From an uncultured Oscillibacter sp. (GTDB lineage Bacteria > Bacillota > Clostridia > Oscillospirales > Oscillospiraceae): 11,890 bases of DNA. Positions 1-7,319 of the stretch are shown piece by piece. The notes under the pieces are model-generated. The model searched no databases. It was not told the DNA's origin and worked only from the letters and a program-made list of their open reading frames with translations. The stretch covers positions 1 to 11,890 of the forward strand of contig CAMMCS010000045.1 in the NCBI GenBank assembly GCA_946494635.1, given 5' to 3'. How positions within the stretch are numbered: the stretch's first letter is position 1; every line of letters starts with the position of its first letter. A program made the translations under genes and the position numbers.

Positions 1-161
1 CCTCCAACCTGGCCAAGGGCTTTGACCTGGACACGTCGGTGGAGCGGGCCAAGGCTTACATCTCCGGCGCCCTGGGGGCCATGCTGGACCTGGGCAGCGG
101 CTCCGGCCCCATGGACCACATGTTTGACCTCAAGAGCGTCTATTGCGTGGGCGCGGACTGA
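1..161 (+). CDS. thiD: Hydroxymethylpyrimidine/phosphomethylpyrimidine kinase, C-terminal end (partial)
   Basis: This is the last 52 codons of a gene that begins before the window; the reading frame starts at base 3 and stops with TGA at 159-161. The visible protein runs from SNLAKGFDLDTSVERAKAYI to a C-terminal segment with LGSGSGPMDHMFDL. ThiD proteins (ribokinase superfamily) end in this way: an AxxLAKG helix, an AKxYI helix, then a glycine-rich GxGPxxH stretch. ThiD phosphorylates hydroxymethylpyrimidine and its monophosphate to make the pyrimidine half of thiamine in the cytoplasm. A terminator-like hairpin follows about 25 bases after the stop, so this gene is probably the end of its transcription unit. 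A fusion of ThiD to another thiamine enzyme cannot be excluded because the N-terminus is missing. Confidence 0.75.
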   Translation, partial: SNLAKGFDLDTSVERAKAYISGALGAMLDLGSGSGPMDHMFDLKSVYCVGAD

Positions 162-186
162 CCGCCCCGGAATTCCCGGCACAGAC

Positions 187-223
187 GGCCCCCCGGCGGA
201 CAGCCGGGAGGCCGCGCCTTTTT
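187..223 (+). terminator. Rho-independent terminator after thiD
   Basis: The arms 187-197 and 203-213 pair over about 10 of 11 positions, with one C/A mismatch. The core is CCCGGC (192-197) with GCCGGG (203-208) around a 5-base loop, and a T5 run lies at 219-223 after a short GC spacer. Its position just after the thiD stop fits termination of that gene. Confidence 0.6.
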
Positions 224-302
224 GCCTCAGCTGGGCGGGGGCTCCGCCCCGCCTTGCCGAAAAATGGGAAATGATGGGGGTATGTGCGCTTTTCCGCAAT
301 TT

Positions 303-336
303 TTGTCTTTCCCTTTTCCAGGGAATACGCTATAAT
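303..336 (+). promoter_or_regulatory. Candidate promoter of the two-component operon
   Basis: A perfect TATAAT lies at 331-336 in a locally AT-richer stretch. No good -35 stands at 17 bases: the hexamer there is TTTCCC at 308-313, and the better TTGTCT at 303-308 is 22 bases away. The promoter therefore probably depends on other factors or is weak. The start codon at 476 would leave a leader of about 130 bases. Confidence 0.45.
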
Positions 337-344
337 AGGCAGCG

Positions 345-367
345 GAGCGGCGGATTCCGCTCTTTTT
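345..367 (+). terminator. Possible attenuator hairpin in the two-component operon leader
   Basis: GAGCGG (345-350) pairs with CCGCTC (357-362) around a 6-base loop and is followed directly by T5 at 363-367. An alternative stem, AGCGGA 341-346 with TCCGCT 356-361, uses the same bases. It looks like an intrinsic terminator but lies only a few bases past the expected start site of the candidate promoter at 331-336. Either it attenuates the operon or transcription starts elsewhere. Confidence 0.35.
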
Positions 368-475
368 GGCCGTTGCGTTCCGGCCCTCACCGAGGGGGCC
401 GCAGATAGAGAGCAGCCGGCGCCCCGGCGGTCTGTCCGCCCGGAGGGCCGCTGCCGCGGGGAGAGGAGGAAATCC

Positions 476-1975
476 ATGGTCTCACTGTTTCTTGTGGAGG
501 ACGAGCGAATTGCCCGGGAGAGCATCCGCAAAAATGTCCCCTGGCAGGAGCATGATATCCAGTTTCTGGGTGACGCGCCGGACGGGGAGATGGCCCTGCC
601 GCAGATCCTGGAAAAGCGGCCGGACATCCTGCTGACAGACATCAAGATGCCCTTTATGGACGGGCTGGAGCTGTCGCGGATCGTGCGCAGGGAGCTGCCG
701 GATACCAGCATCATCATCCTCAGCGGCTACAACGACTTTGAATACGCCCGGAAGGCCATCACCCTGGGGGTGAACGACTATCTGCTCAAACCCGTGTCCA
801 GCCAGGATATCCTCAAGGCGGTGGACCGGGCCCGGACCCAGATCCTGGAGCGGCGGAGCCGGCAGATGGAGCGCCACAGCTATGACATCGCCCAGCGGGA
901 GCTTCTGTTCAGCAACCTGTACAGCGGGATTCCCGCCGGAACGGCCCAGATCCTCCGGCGGGGCAGCCAGCTGGGCTTTTCCCTGACCGCCGGCGCCTAT
1001 CAGCTTGTGCTGGCGGAGCTGTCCGGCGAGGTGTCTGACCGCGCTGGCCTGCGGGAGAAGCTGTATGCCGCGCCCATGGCCTATGGCTCCGGCTTTGATG
1101 GTGAGCGGGTCACCTTTCTGCTCCTGGCGGAGAACAGTGCCGGCCTTCAGGAGAAATATCAGGGGCTTTCCGCCTGGCTGACGGAGCTTGCGAAGAAGGA
1201 GCGGGTGACCTTCCAGCTGCTGCCGGGCAAGCCGGTGCTCCGGCTCAGCGAGCTGCCAAAGGCGTATCATTTGGCCACGCTTCAGCAAAAACAGCAGGGG
1301 CGGCAGGAGGGAGAGGGCCTGCCCCGCTCGTCCTCCTTCCAGCGGGAGGATCTGCTGGAGTTTCTGCGGACCGGGAGGCTTTCTGCGCGGCAGGCCTTCT
1401 GGGAGCATTACAGGACCTCCATCGCCTCCGGCTATTCCTCCTTTGTGTACCGCTGCTATCTGTACACGGAACTGTTTTTTGCCGTCAACCAGTTCTGCCA
1501 GGAGAGCGGGATCCCGCTGCCGAAGATTTTGGAACAGGGAGACCTGCTGGAAAAGCAGATCCTCATTACCAGCTCTGAGGACGATTTTCTGGCCCTGGCC
1601 TGCCAGCTCTGCGGAGAGGTGATGGAGGCCCGTCCTGACGCGGGCCGCCACACGCCGTCGGCGGAGCAGGCCCGGGCGTATATCGACCGGCACTATATGG
1701 ACCCGGAGCTGTCCCTCTCCTCCGTGGCGGACGCGGTGGCCCTGAGCCCCAACCACCTGAGCACCCTGTTCAAGTCCAAAATCGGCGTGGGCTTCAGCGA
1801 ATATTTGACAGAGGTCCGCCTCCGCCAGGCCAAGCGGCTGCTGATCACCACCGACCTGCTGGTCAGCGAGGTGGGTGAACGGGTAGGCTATCAGAATATG
1901 GAGTATTTCAGCATGCTGTTTAAGAAGAACACCGGCCAGACGCCCAGTCAGTACCGCCGGTCCCACACCCTATGA
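476..1975 (+). CDS. YesN-type response regulator, receiver plus AraC DNA-binding domain
   Basis: This 499-residue cytoplasmic regulator takes phosphate from a histidine kinase and binds promoter DNA. Residues 1 to about 120 form a receiver domain with the acidic pair E8-D9, phospho-acceptor D55 in LLTDIKMP, S83 in IIILSGYND and K105 in LLKP. The last roughly 100 residues form an AraC/XylS double helix-turn-helix (LSLSSVADAVALSPNHLSTLFK, then SEVGERVGYQNMEYFSMLFKK, then TGQTPSQYRR). The roughly 270 residues between are the variable linker usual in YesN proteins. ATG 476 was chosen because GAGAGGAGGA at 461-470 precedes it and the receiver fold begins at once; an in-frame ATG at 284 would add 64 unrelated residues and lies upstream of the candidate promoter. 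The stop overlaps the kinase start (ATGA), so the two are co-translated. It probably controls the sugar transporter downstream. Confidence 0.92.
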   Translation: MVSLFLVEDERIARESIRKNVPWQEHDIQFLGDAPDGEMALPQILEKRPDILLTDIKMPFMDGLELSRIVRRELPDTSIIILSGYNDFEYARKAITLGVNDYLLKPVSSQDILKAVDRARTQILERRSRQMERHSYDIAQRELLFSNLYSGIPAGTAQILRRGSQLGFSLTAGAYQLVLAELSGEVSDRAGLREKLYAAPMAYGSGFDGERVTFLLLAENSAGLQEKYQGLSAWLTELAKKERVTFQLLPGKPVLRLSELPKAYHLATLQQKQQGRQEGEGLPRSSSFQREDLLEFLRTGRLSARQAFWEHYRTSIASGYSSFVYRCYLYTELFFAVNQFCQESGIPLPKILEQGDLLEKQILITSSEDDFLALACQLCGEVMEARPDAGRHTPSAEQARAYIDRHYMDPELSLSSVADAVALSPNHLSTLFKSKIGVGFSEYLTEVRLRQAKRLLITTDLLVSEVGERVGYQNMEYFSMLFKKNTGQTPSQYRRSHTL

Positions 1976-3444
1976 AGGCCCTTGCGCGGGGGGCCGCCGC
2001 CCTGCGGTCCGCCCTGGGACGGCCCGGCAGCATCCGGAGCAAAATCCTGACGGGCTTTGCCCTGATCCTGGCGGGGATGCTGAGCATCAACCTGTGCGTC
2101 ATCGCCCTGTCCCATCATCTGCTGGGGGAGTACCACGTTCTCACGGAGCGGGTCATCTCCGCCAACCGGCTGATTCCCATTGCGCGGGACGACGTGGGCC
2201 AGGACGCCTACTATCTGGTGGCCGGCCGCCGCACGCTGGAGACCACCCAGCTGTTCAACCATATGTCAGACATCCAGCAGGGGCTGGAGTCCCTGATGAT
2301 GGAGGACAACTCCGAGGACGGACGGGAGCAGCTGAAGATCGCCCTGCGCACCTTCGGCACGCTGCAGCGATATTGCGACCAGCTGGAGCAGGAGATCATA
2401 TGGGGGCTGTCCGTGGCCTCCCGGAATGAGACGCTGGAGGAGATCCGGGACGTCTCCTCCCTGGTGTACAGCCAGCTGGAGGAGTACATTTACCAGGAGC
2501 TGCTGCGGGGAGAATCCATCGACCAGACGCTCCAGCGCGGATTCCAGCTGCTTTTGCTGGGAGACCTGGCGGCGGTGCTGCTGATGGCGGCGGCGCTGGG
2601 CATCCTGCTGATTCGGATTGACAGAACCATCAACGACCCGATCCAGGCGCTGGTGGAAAACACCCGCCGCCTGTCAGAGGGCGATTTTGACGCCCTGGTG
2701 GAGGATGCGGGCGAAAGCGAGATCACCGTCCTCAACAAGAGCTTCAACCGCATGGTGGCAAAGCTCCAGCGGCTGATGGAGAAGATCGAGGAGGATACCC
2801 GCACCCGGGAGCAGCTGGAGCTGCGGCTGCTGCAGGAGCAGATCAATCCCCACTTCCTCTATAATACCCTGGAGATCATTGTCTGGCTGGCGGAGTCCGG
2901 GGACAAGGAGCAGGTGATCCAGGTGGTCCAGTCCCTCTCCCGGTTTTTCCGGGTGGTACTCAGCAAGGGCCGGGCCGTGGTGTCCCTGCGGGAGGAGCTC
3001 TCCTGCATTGAGAGCTATCTGTATATTCAAAAGGTCCGTTACGCCGACATTTTGAACTATGAGATTGAGGCGGAGCCGGAGGCCCTGGGCTGTCGGATCC
3101 AGAAGCTGAGTCTCCAGCCAATTGTGGAAAACGCCCTCTACCACGGGCTGGAGAAGAAACGGGGCGGCGGCACCATCCGCGTCCGGGCCTGGGTGGAGGA
3201 GGGCGATCTGGTGGTCCGGGTATCCGACGATGGGAGCGGCATGACCGCGGAGCAGGCGGATGCGCTGCGGCGGGAGCTGCGGGGCGGCCTGCACCAGGTG
3301 TCGGAGGGGGGCTTCGGCCTGCCCAATATCCAGAAGCGGATCCAGCTGGCCTACGGGCCGGAGTACGGAATCGAGCTGTGGTCTGAGCCCGGCTGCGGGA
3401 CGCAGGTGACGCTGCGTATCCCGGCGGGGCCGGAAAAAAGCTGA
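1972..3444 (+). CDS. YesM-type membrane sensor histidine kinase
   Basis: This 490-residue membrane sensor kinase is the partner of the regulator it overlaps by 4 bases. A membrane helix lies at about 25-47, an extracytoplasmic and mostly helical sensor region at about 48-192, and a second membrane helix at 193-214. A HAMP linker (about 216-268) ends in a coiled coil. The His_kinase domain has H294 in QINPHFLYNTL, and the HATPase domain has N387 in PIVENALYHG, D419 in DDGSGM and a late GGFGLPNIQKR box. This is the LytS/YesM class, typical of sugar-responsive systems in Firmicutes. The sensor region has no domain I can name; it resembles a four-helix bundle. No clear ribosome binding site precedes ATG 1972, so translation likely depends on reinitiation after the regulator stop. 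The ligand is unknown; the neighbouring sugar importer suggests a sugar. Confidence 0.92.
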   Translation: MKALARGAAALRSALGRPGSIRSKILTGFALILAGMLSINLCVIALSHHLLGEYHVLTERVISANRLIPIARDDVGQDAYYLVAGRRTLETTQLFNHMSDIQQGLESLMMEDNSEDGREQLKIALRTFGTLQRYCDQLEQEIIWGLSVASRNETLEEIRDVSSLVYSQLEEYIYQELLRGESIDQTLQRGFQLLLLGDLAAVLLMAAALGILLIRIDRTINDPIQALVENTRRLSEGDFDALVEDAGESEITVLNKSFNRMVAKLQRLMEKIEEDTRTREQLELRLLQEQINPHFLYNTLEIIVWLAESGDKEQVIQVVQSLSRFFRVVLSKGRAVVSLREELSCIESYLYIQKVRYADILNYEIEAEPEALGCRIQKLSLQPIVENALYHGLEKKRGGGTIRVRAWVEEGDLVVRVSDDGSGMTAEQADALRRELRGGLHQVSEGGFGLPNIQKRIQLAYGPEYGIELWSEPGCGTQVTLRIPAGPEKS

Positions 3445-3462
3445 GGTCTGCCAGAAAAAAAC

Positions 3463-3491
3463 AAAAGTCCGGCTGAACGGCCGGACTTTTT
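3463..3491 (+). terminator. Rho-independent terminator after the two-component operon
   Basis: AAAAGTCCGG (3463-3472) pairs perfectly with CCGGACTTTT (3481-3490) around an 8-base loop, and the T-run reaches 3491. It begins 18 bases after the kinase stop. It separates the regulatory pair from the transporter genes, which therefore need their own promoter. Confidence 0.92.
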
Positions 3492-3492
3492 C

Positions 3493-3560
3493 ATGTAAAA
3501 TTCAAATAAAAATCAAACAAAGCTCTCTTCTCAAGGGCGGAGCAGATTTTGTATATTATT
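3493..3560 (+). promoter_or_regulatory. Candidate regulated promoter of the sugar transporter operon
   Basis: This AT-rich island sits between the terminator and ytfQ. A -10-like TATATT lies at 3552-3557 (or TATTAT 3554-3559), but the hexamers 17 bases upstream (TCTCAA or TCAAGG) do not resemble TTGACA. Upstream, TCAAA occurs at 3502-3506 and again at 3513-3517, one helical turn (11 bases) apart. AraC-type regulators bind direct repeats on one helix face, so this could be the response-regulator site. The -10 element is moderately supported; the operator is speculative. Confidence 0.4.
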
Positions 3561-3623
3561 TAACAGAGGGGCGGATGTCTTGCCGCCCACAGGAAAGTGA
3601 AATTTGGAAAGGATTGAGATGCA

Positions 3624-4652
3624 ATGAAACTGAAGAAATTCCTGGCTTCGATTCTGTCTCTGGCCATGGTTCTGTCTCTGGCCGCCTGCGGCGGTGACAG
3701 CGGCGAGGATGCCGCCTCCGGCGACGGCGCTGACGGCGGTGAGCAGAGCATCACCCTGGGCTTTGCGCAGGTTGGCTCCGAGAGCGAGTGGCGTACCGCC
3801 AACACCGACAACATCAAGGCTTCCGCGGAAGAGGCCGGCATCACCCTCCAGTTCTCCGACGCCCAGCAGAAGCAGGAGAACCAGATCAAGGCCATCCGTT
3901 CCTTCATCGCCTCCGATGTGGACGTGATCTCCTTCTGCCCCATCGTTGAGACCGGCTGGGACACCGTGCTGCAGGAGGCCAAGGACGCCGGCATCCCCGT
4001 GGTCCTGGTGGACCGTGGCGTGACCGCCGATCCCTCCCTGTATGTGACCCACATTTTTGCCGACGCCCTGAAGGAGGGTGGAAACGCCTTCAACTGGATC
4101 GACGAGTACATGACCTCTGAGGGCAAGACCCCCCGCGCCGGCGGCGATCAGTTCCAGGTCGCCATCCTGGAGGGCACCGTTGGTTCCTCCGTGGCCGCTG
4201 ACCGTCTGCAGGGCTTCCTGGACGCCATGGACGCCTCCGAGAACAGCGCCAAGTACAACGTCCTCTGCTCCCAGACCGGTGAGTACACCCGTGCCAAGGG
4301 CATGGAGGTTATGGAGTCCTTCCTGAAGTCTGACGGCGACAAGATCGACATTCTGTTCTCCTGCAACGGCGACATGGCCCTGGGCGCCATCCAGGCCATC
4401 GAGGCCGCCGGCCTGAAGCCCGGTGAGGACATCGTCATCGTTTCCATCGACGCCGCCAAGGGCGAGTTCAACGCCATGATCGAGGGCAAGATGAACTGCG
4501 CCGTGGAGCACACCCCCAACTTCGGGCCGACCCTGATGGAGACCGCCAAGAAGATCGTGGCCGGTGAGGAAGTTCCCGCCACCATCGAGCTGGAAGAGGG
4601 CATCTATCCCGCCGACATCGCCGAGCAGGAGCTGCCCAACCGCACTTACTAA
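3624..4652 (+). CDS. ytfQ: Galactofuranose-type ABC transporter, sugar-binding lipoprotein
   Basis: This 342-residue lipoprotein captures sugar outside the membrane for the transporter encoded downstream. It starts with a lipoprotein signal peptide (KLKK, a hydrophobic core, lipobox LAAC with C22), followed by an acidic Gly/Ser/Asp linker to about residue 40. The mature part is a periplasmic-binding-protein-like type I fold (Peripla_BP_4). Its first strand GFAQVGSESEWRTANTDNIK, the segment DAQQKQENQIKAIRSF, TGWDTVLQEAKDAGIPVVLVDR and the late EGTVGSSVAADR closely resemble E. coli YtfQ, which binds galactofuranose, as I recall that sequence. ATG 3624 follows GGAAAGG (3606-3612). Codon choice is more biased (GGT, CGT, GTT) than in neighbours, as expected for an abundant protein. 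Substrate is inferred; ribose- or galactose-type binding proteins are the alternatives. Confidence 0.87.
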   Translation: MKLKKFLASILSLAMVLSLAACGGDSGEDAASGDGADGGEQSITLGFAQVGSESEWRTANTDNIKASAEEAGITLQFSDAQQKQENQIKAIRSFIASDVDVISFCPIVETGWDTVLQEAKDAGIPVVLVDRGVTADPSLYVTHIFADALKEGGNAFNWIDEYMTSEGKTPRAGGDQFQVAILEGTVGSSVAADRLQGFLDAMDASENSAKYNVLCSQTGEYTRAKGMEVMESFLKSDGDKIDILFSCNGDMALGAIQAIEAAGLKPGEDIVIVSIDAAKGEFNAMIEGKMNCAVEHTPNFGPTLMETAKKIVAGEEVPATIELEEGIYPADIAEQELPNRTY

Positions 4653-4671
4653 TCCGCAGAGAACCCACGAC

Positions 4672-4714
4672 CCCGCGGGCGGGGGGATGACCTCCCCCGT
4701 CCGCGGGTCTTTCC
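4672..4714 (+). terminator. Large intercistronic hairpin between ytfQ and ytfR
   Basis: CCCGCGG (4672-4678) pairs with CCGCGGG (4701-4707), and CGGGGG (4680-4685) pairs with CCCCCG (4694-4699). Only one G/T opposition interrupts this 13-pair stem, and TCTTTCC follows. A smaller stem, GCCCC 4716-4720 with GGGGC 4728-4732, comes right after. The T-run is weak, so partial termination or 3' end stabilisation of the ytfQ message is more likely than a full stop. This would give more binding protein than ATPase and permease. Confidence 0.65.
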
Positions 4715-4784
4715 TGCCCCGGCTGATGGGGCGTCGGGCGGCGCAAAGCGCCCGCCAATCTCAAATCAAAGGATGTGATGACCT

Positions 4785-6287
4785 GTGGCAGGAGAAGTCC
4801 TGTTGACCATGCGGGGGATCTGCAAGTACTTCCCCGGCGTCCGCGCCCTGGAGAAGGTGGACTTTACCCTCCGCGCCGGGGAGGTCCACGCGCTGGTGGG
4901 CGAAAACGGCGCCGGAAAGTCTACCCTAATCAAGGTTCTCACCGGCGTTTATGGCAAGGATGCCGGCGAGATCACCATGGAGGGAAAGGCCATTTCCCCC
5001 TCCAGCCCGCTGGAGGCCATGAAATGCGGCATCTCCACTGTGTATCAGGAGGTAAACCTGTGCCCCAACCTGACGGTGGCAGAGAATATTTTTATCGGCC
5101 GGGAGCCGAAAAAGGCCGGCCGGATCGACTGGAAAACCATCAACCGCCGTGCGGCGGAGCTGCTGGCGACCCTGAACCTGAACATTGATGTGACCAAGAC
5201 TCTGGACAGCTATTCCGTGGCCGTTCAACAGATGATTGCCATTGCCCGGGCAGTGGATGTGGACGCCAAGGTGCTGATCCTGGACGAGCCCACCTCCTCC
5301 CTGGATGAAGAAGAGACCCAGCGCCTCTTTGATGTGGTGCGCAAGCTGAAGGCCCAGGGTCTGGGCATTGTCTTCGTCTCTCACTTCCTGGACCAGATCT
5401 ATGAGCTGTGCGACCAGGTGACGGTGCTGCGCAACGGCGAGCTGATCGGCGAGTATGAGGTTGCTGCCCTGCCCCGGGTGGAGCTGATCTCCAAGATGAT
5501 CGGCAAGGAGCTGGGCGACATCCAGAGCATGGGCAAAAACGAGAATTTCGGCACGGACGAGATCCTCATTGAGGCCGACGGAATCTCCGCTTTCGGCCGG
5601 ATTCAGGATTTTGACCTGCAGATCCACAAGGGCGAGGTCGTTGGCTTCGCGGGTCTGCTGGGCTCCGGCCGGACAGAGACGGCGGAGCTGCTCTCCGGCG
5701 TGGCGAAGCCTGAGAAGGGCACGCTGCGGATGAGCGGCAAGGATGTCCACTTCGCCTCTCCCCTGGACGCCATGCAGCACAAGATCGGCTTCTGCCCGGA
5801 GGACCGGAAGATCCAGGGTATCATCGGGGACCTGACTGTGCGGGAGAACATTATCATCGGCCTGCAGGCCAAGAAGGGCATGTGGAACCACATCTCCATG
5901 AAGGAGCAGGAGAAGATCGCGGACCAGTATATCAAGCTGCTGCAGATCAAGGTATCCTCTCCCGAGCAGCTGATCCGCAACCTCTCCGGCGGCAATCAGC
6001 AGAAGGCCATCATTGCCCGCTGGCTGGTGACCCAGCCGGATCTGCTGATCCTGGACGAGCCCACCCGCGGCATCGACATCGGCACCAAGACTGAAATCCA
6101 GAAAATGGTCATTCAGCTGGCCCGGGAGCAGCACATGTCCATCATCTTCATCTCCAGCGAGATCGACGAGATGACCCGTACCTGCACCCGGCTGGTGGTC
6201 CTGCGGGACCGCCGGAAGGTGGCAGAGCTGACCGGCGCGGATATCAACTCCGACAAGGTGATGTCCGCCATTGCAGGAGGTGTCTGA
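4785..6287 (+). CDS. ytfR: Galactofuranose-type ABC transporter, tandem ATPase
   Basis: This 500-residue cytoplasmic protein has two ABC ATPase domains and powers sugar import. Domain 1 has Walker A GENGAGKST (G39, K45, S46), a degenerate signature YSVAVQQ and Walker B LILDEPTSS (D167, E168). Domain 2 has a changed Walker A, GLLGSGRTE (residues 290-298, R296 where lysine is usual), a proper signature LSGGNQQ (400-406) and Walker B LILDEPTRG (D424, E425). This asymmetry is normal for sugar importers of the RbsA/MglA class, where only one site hydrolyses efficiently. Length equals E. coli YtfR. The chosen start is GTG 4785, with AAAGGA at 4768-4773; an in-frame stop lies at 4776. TTG 4803 and ATG 4809, behind AGGAG at 4790-4794, are the alternatives. 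Gene order and length support the ytf assignment over rbsA or mglA. Confidence 0.87.
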   Translation: MAGEVLLTMRGICKYFPGVRALEKVDFTLRAGEVHALVGENGAGKSTLIKVLTGVYGKDAGEITMEGKAISPSSPLEAMKCGISTVYQEVNLCPNLTVAENIFIGREPKKAGRIDWKTINRRAAELLATLNLNIDVTKTLDSYSVAVQQMIAIARAVDVDAKVLILDEPTSSLDEEETQRLFDVVRKLKAQGLGIVFVSHFLDQIYELCDQVTVLRNGELIGEYEVAALPRVELISKMIGKELGDIQSMGKNENFGTDEILIEADGISAFGRIQDFDLQIHKGEVVGFAGLLGSGRTETAELLSGVAKPEKGTLRMSGKDVHFASPLDAMQHKIGFCPEDRKIQGIIGDLTVRENIIIGLQAKKGMWNHISMKEQEKIADQYIKLLQIKVSSPEQLIRNLSGGNQQKAIIARWLVTQPDLLILDEPTRGIDIGTKTEIQKMVIQLAREQHMSIIFISSEIDEMTRTCTRLVVLRDRRKVAELTGADINSDKVMSAIAGGV

Positions 6288-6290
6288 GCT

Positions 6291-7319
6291 ATGGAAAAAC
6301 TGAAGAAGATCACATCCAACCACCTGTTTTTGCCGCTGTTTGCTCTGTGCCTGCTGCTGGTGTTCAACGCTTTCGCAACACCCGGCTTCTTTACCATCGA
6401 GTTTCAGAACGGGCAGCTCTTCGGGCGGATCATTGACATTCTGAACCGCGCCTCCATCCTGGTGATCCTGTCCATGGGCATGACCTTTGTCATCGCCACC
6501 GGCGGCATTGACATCTCCCAGGGCTCTGTCATCGCCATTTCCGGCGCTGTGTGCTGCTATCTCATCGGCGGCAACGGTGACGGCACCGCCAACATGCCTC
6601 TGCCGGTGGCCTGCCTGGTGGCGGTCCTGGTATGCGCCGTGTGCGGCGTGTGGAACGGCTTCCTGGTGTCGAAGCTGAAGATCCAGCCCATGGTGGCAAC
6701 CCTGATCCTGATGACTGCCGGCCGCGGCATCGCCATGCTGATCACAGAGGGCCAGAATATCACCGTGTATTACAAGCCCTTTACATACATCGGCGGATCC
6801 CTCCCCGGAAGCCCGCTGCCCACCACCATCTATATTGCGGCCATCATGGTGCTGTTCGTGGTGTTCATCCAGAAAAAGACCTCGGTGGGCCTGTTTGTCC
6901 AGGCGGTGGGCATCAACTCCAACGCTGCCCGCCGCACAGGCCTGAAGGTCTCCGCCATCATCTTCATGGTGTATGTGTTCTCCGGCGTGTGCGCCGGCAT
7001 CGCCGGACTGATGGAGTCCTCCATGATCGCGGCGGCAGACCCCAACAACGCCGGACTGAATATGGAGATGGACGCCATCCTCTCCGTGGCGCTGGGCGGA
7101 ACCCTTCTCAGCGGCGGCAAGTTCTATGTGGGCGGCTCCATTATCGGCGCCATCACCATCCAGACCATGACCACCACGCTGTATGCCCTGGGCGTCTCCT
7201 CGGAGCAGCTGCCGGTGTACAAGGCTCTGGTGGTAATCCTGATCTGCCTCCTGCAGTCTGAAAAGTTTAAGAACATTCTGGAGAAGCGCGCAGTGGAAAA
7301 GGCGGTGAAGCAGGGATGA
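6291..7319 (+). CDS. ytfT: Galactofuranose-type ABC transporter, permease 1
   Basis: This 342-residue integral membrane protein forms one half of the sugar channel. It belongs to the RbsC-type family (BPD_transp_2). It starts with a short charged segment (MEKLKKITSNH), then a hydrophobic helix, and carries the family motif TGGIDISQGSVIA (G71-G72-I73-D74). A second conserved region, MEMDAILSVALGGTLLSGG, lies near residue 265, where the ATPase contact is found in this family. Several further hydrophobic helices follow, and the tail is basic. The length is essentially that of E. coli YtfT. ATG 6291 is 3 bases after the ytfR stop and has AGGAGG at 6275-6280 inside the end of ytfR. It pairs with the next gene product as a heterodimer, which distinguishes the Ytf system from the homodimeric ribose type. 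Confidence 0.87.
   Translation: MEKLKKITSNHLFLPLFALCLLLVFNAFATPGFFTIEFQNGQLFGRIIDILNRASILVILSMGMTFVIATGGIDISQGSVIAISGAVCCYLIGGNGDGTANMPLPVACLVAVLVCAVCGVWNGFLVSKLKIQPMVATLILMTAGRGIAMLITEGQNITVYYKPFTYIGGSLPGSPLPTTIYIAAIMVLFVVFIQKKTSVGLFVQAVGINSNAARRTGLKVSAIIFMVYVFSGVCAGIAGLMESSMIAAADPNNAGLNMEMDAILSVALGGTLLSGGKFYVGGSIIGAITIQTMTTTLYALGVSSEQLPVYKALVVILICLLQSEKFKNILEKRAVEKAVKQG

Larger units (their letters stand above)
162..475 (+). other. Non-coding region between thiD and the response regulator
   Basis: This 314-base stretch holds no credible gene. From left to right it contains the thiD terminator (187-223), a strong GC inverted repeat without a T-run (GGCGGGG at 234-240 with CCCCGCC at 247-253), an AT-richer promoter region (about 300-340) with TATAAT at 331-336, and a GC-rich leader with several possible hairpins. 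These are 345-367 with a T5 run, and CCCTC 384-388 with GAGGG 392-396. The leader ends at the ribosome binding site of the response regulator at 461-470. Confidence 0.7.

Noticed and set aside
234..253. GGCGGGG/CCCCGCC hairpin as a second thiD terminator
   Set aside because: No T-run follows it. It may be a dispersed GC repeat or a chance stem; a genome-wide count would tell.
284..475. N-terminal extension of the response regulator from ATG 284
   Set aside because: These codons lie before and across the candidate promoter and hairpin leader, and the receiver domain begins directly at 476 behind a strong ribosome binding site.
482..1966. Long antisense open frame (494 codons) opposite the response regulator
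   Set aside because: It is a GC-driven shadow of a well-supported gene, has no ribosome binding site and its protein shows Leu/Gly/His/Gln-rich sequence with no recognisable fold.
4926..6323. Long antisense open frame (465 codons) opposite ytfR
   Set aside because: Same reasons: the plus-strand frame carries complete ABC ATPase motifs, and the antisense protein is low-complexity His/Asp/Leu-rich.
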